From Ralstonia sp. UNC404CL21Col (GTDB lineage: Bacteria > Pseudomonadota > Gammaproteobacteria > Burkholderiales > Burkholderiaceae), in contig NZ_JIBE01000003.1 of assembly GCF_000620465.1 (NCBI RefSeq), positions 1,693,637-1,757,636 on the forward strand: DNA of 64,000 bases, written 5' to 3'. The notes beneath the pieces were generated by a model, which did no database searches, had not been told where the DNA came from, and saw only the letters and a list, made by a program, of their open reading frames with translations. The position numbers and the translations under genes were made by a program. Below are positions 63,970 through 64,000 of this stretch, one piece after another (the stretch's first letter is position 1; each line of letters opens with the position of its first letter).

Positions 63970-64000
63970 AAGCAAAAGAAAGGCGCGCCCGAGATGGCGA

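Overview
The window is high-GC betaproteobacterial chromosome. Gene content and order point to the genus Ralstonia: mnmG-rsmG-parA-parB-atpIBEFHAGDC, phhAB next to an Lrp-type regulator, an LhpI-type reductase, hemE next to priA, and several small protein families typical of Burkholderiales (DUF3717, DUF3562). I infer the genus from protein family content; I could not align anything. There is no rRNA, tRNA, CRISPR array, insertion sequence or prophage that I can support. Coding density is about 90 percent.

Layout. Positions 1-1.3 kb: a truncated lipoprotein gene, the histone-like HU gene and a non-coding region with three perfect DnaA boxes. 1.3-8.4 kb: a SET-domain methyltransferase, a TctDE-like two-component pair, phenylalanine hydroxylation (phhA, phhB) with a divergent Lrp/AsnC regulator, a YhhN membrane protein and a cyclic-imino-acid reductase. 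8.4-12.4 kb: OmpW, then a copper module (copZ, copA, cueR) with two back-to-back CueR-type operators. 12.4-20.2 kb: a lipase, a GMC oxidoreductase and a complete five-gene branched-chain amino acid/amide type ABC transporter. 20-30.3 kb: a mosaic of single metabolic genes and four LysR regulators, including a PhnZ-like HD oxygenase without phosphonate neighbours and a LysR gene that looks frameshifted at a C tract.

30.3-42.9 kb is the conserved core: three perfect parS sites, mnmG, rsmG, parA, parB, then the whole F1Fo ATP synthase operon closed by a strong terminator. 42.9-53.3 kb: a large FecR/DUF6600 surface-type protein, a DUF3298 protein, a CoA-binding protein, an HSL-type hydrolase, an orphan PstS-like binding protein, a glutathione transferase with a divergent LysR regulator, and a sterol-desaturase-family membrane protein. 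53.5-58.8 kb: a chemoreceptor followed by a tightly coupled three-gene operon (ATP-grasp ligase, GNAT-like acyltransferase, Rieske oxygenase). I do not recognise this operon as any described pathway and it is the best candidate for a new system. 58.8-64 kb: a GFA enzyme, a periplasmic cupin, hemE, a DnaA-box-bearing intergenic region, and priA.

Replication and segregation form a theme. HU, ParA/ParB with parS sites, PriA and two non-coding regions with clustered DnaA boxes all lie in this 64 kb, which fits an origin-proximal chromosome segment although dnaA itself is not here.
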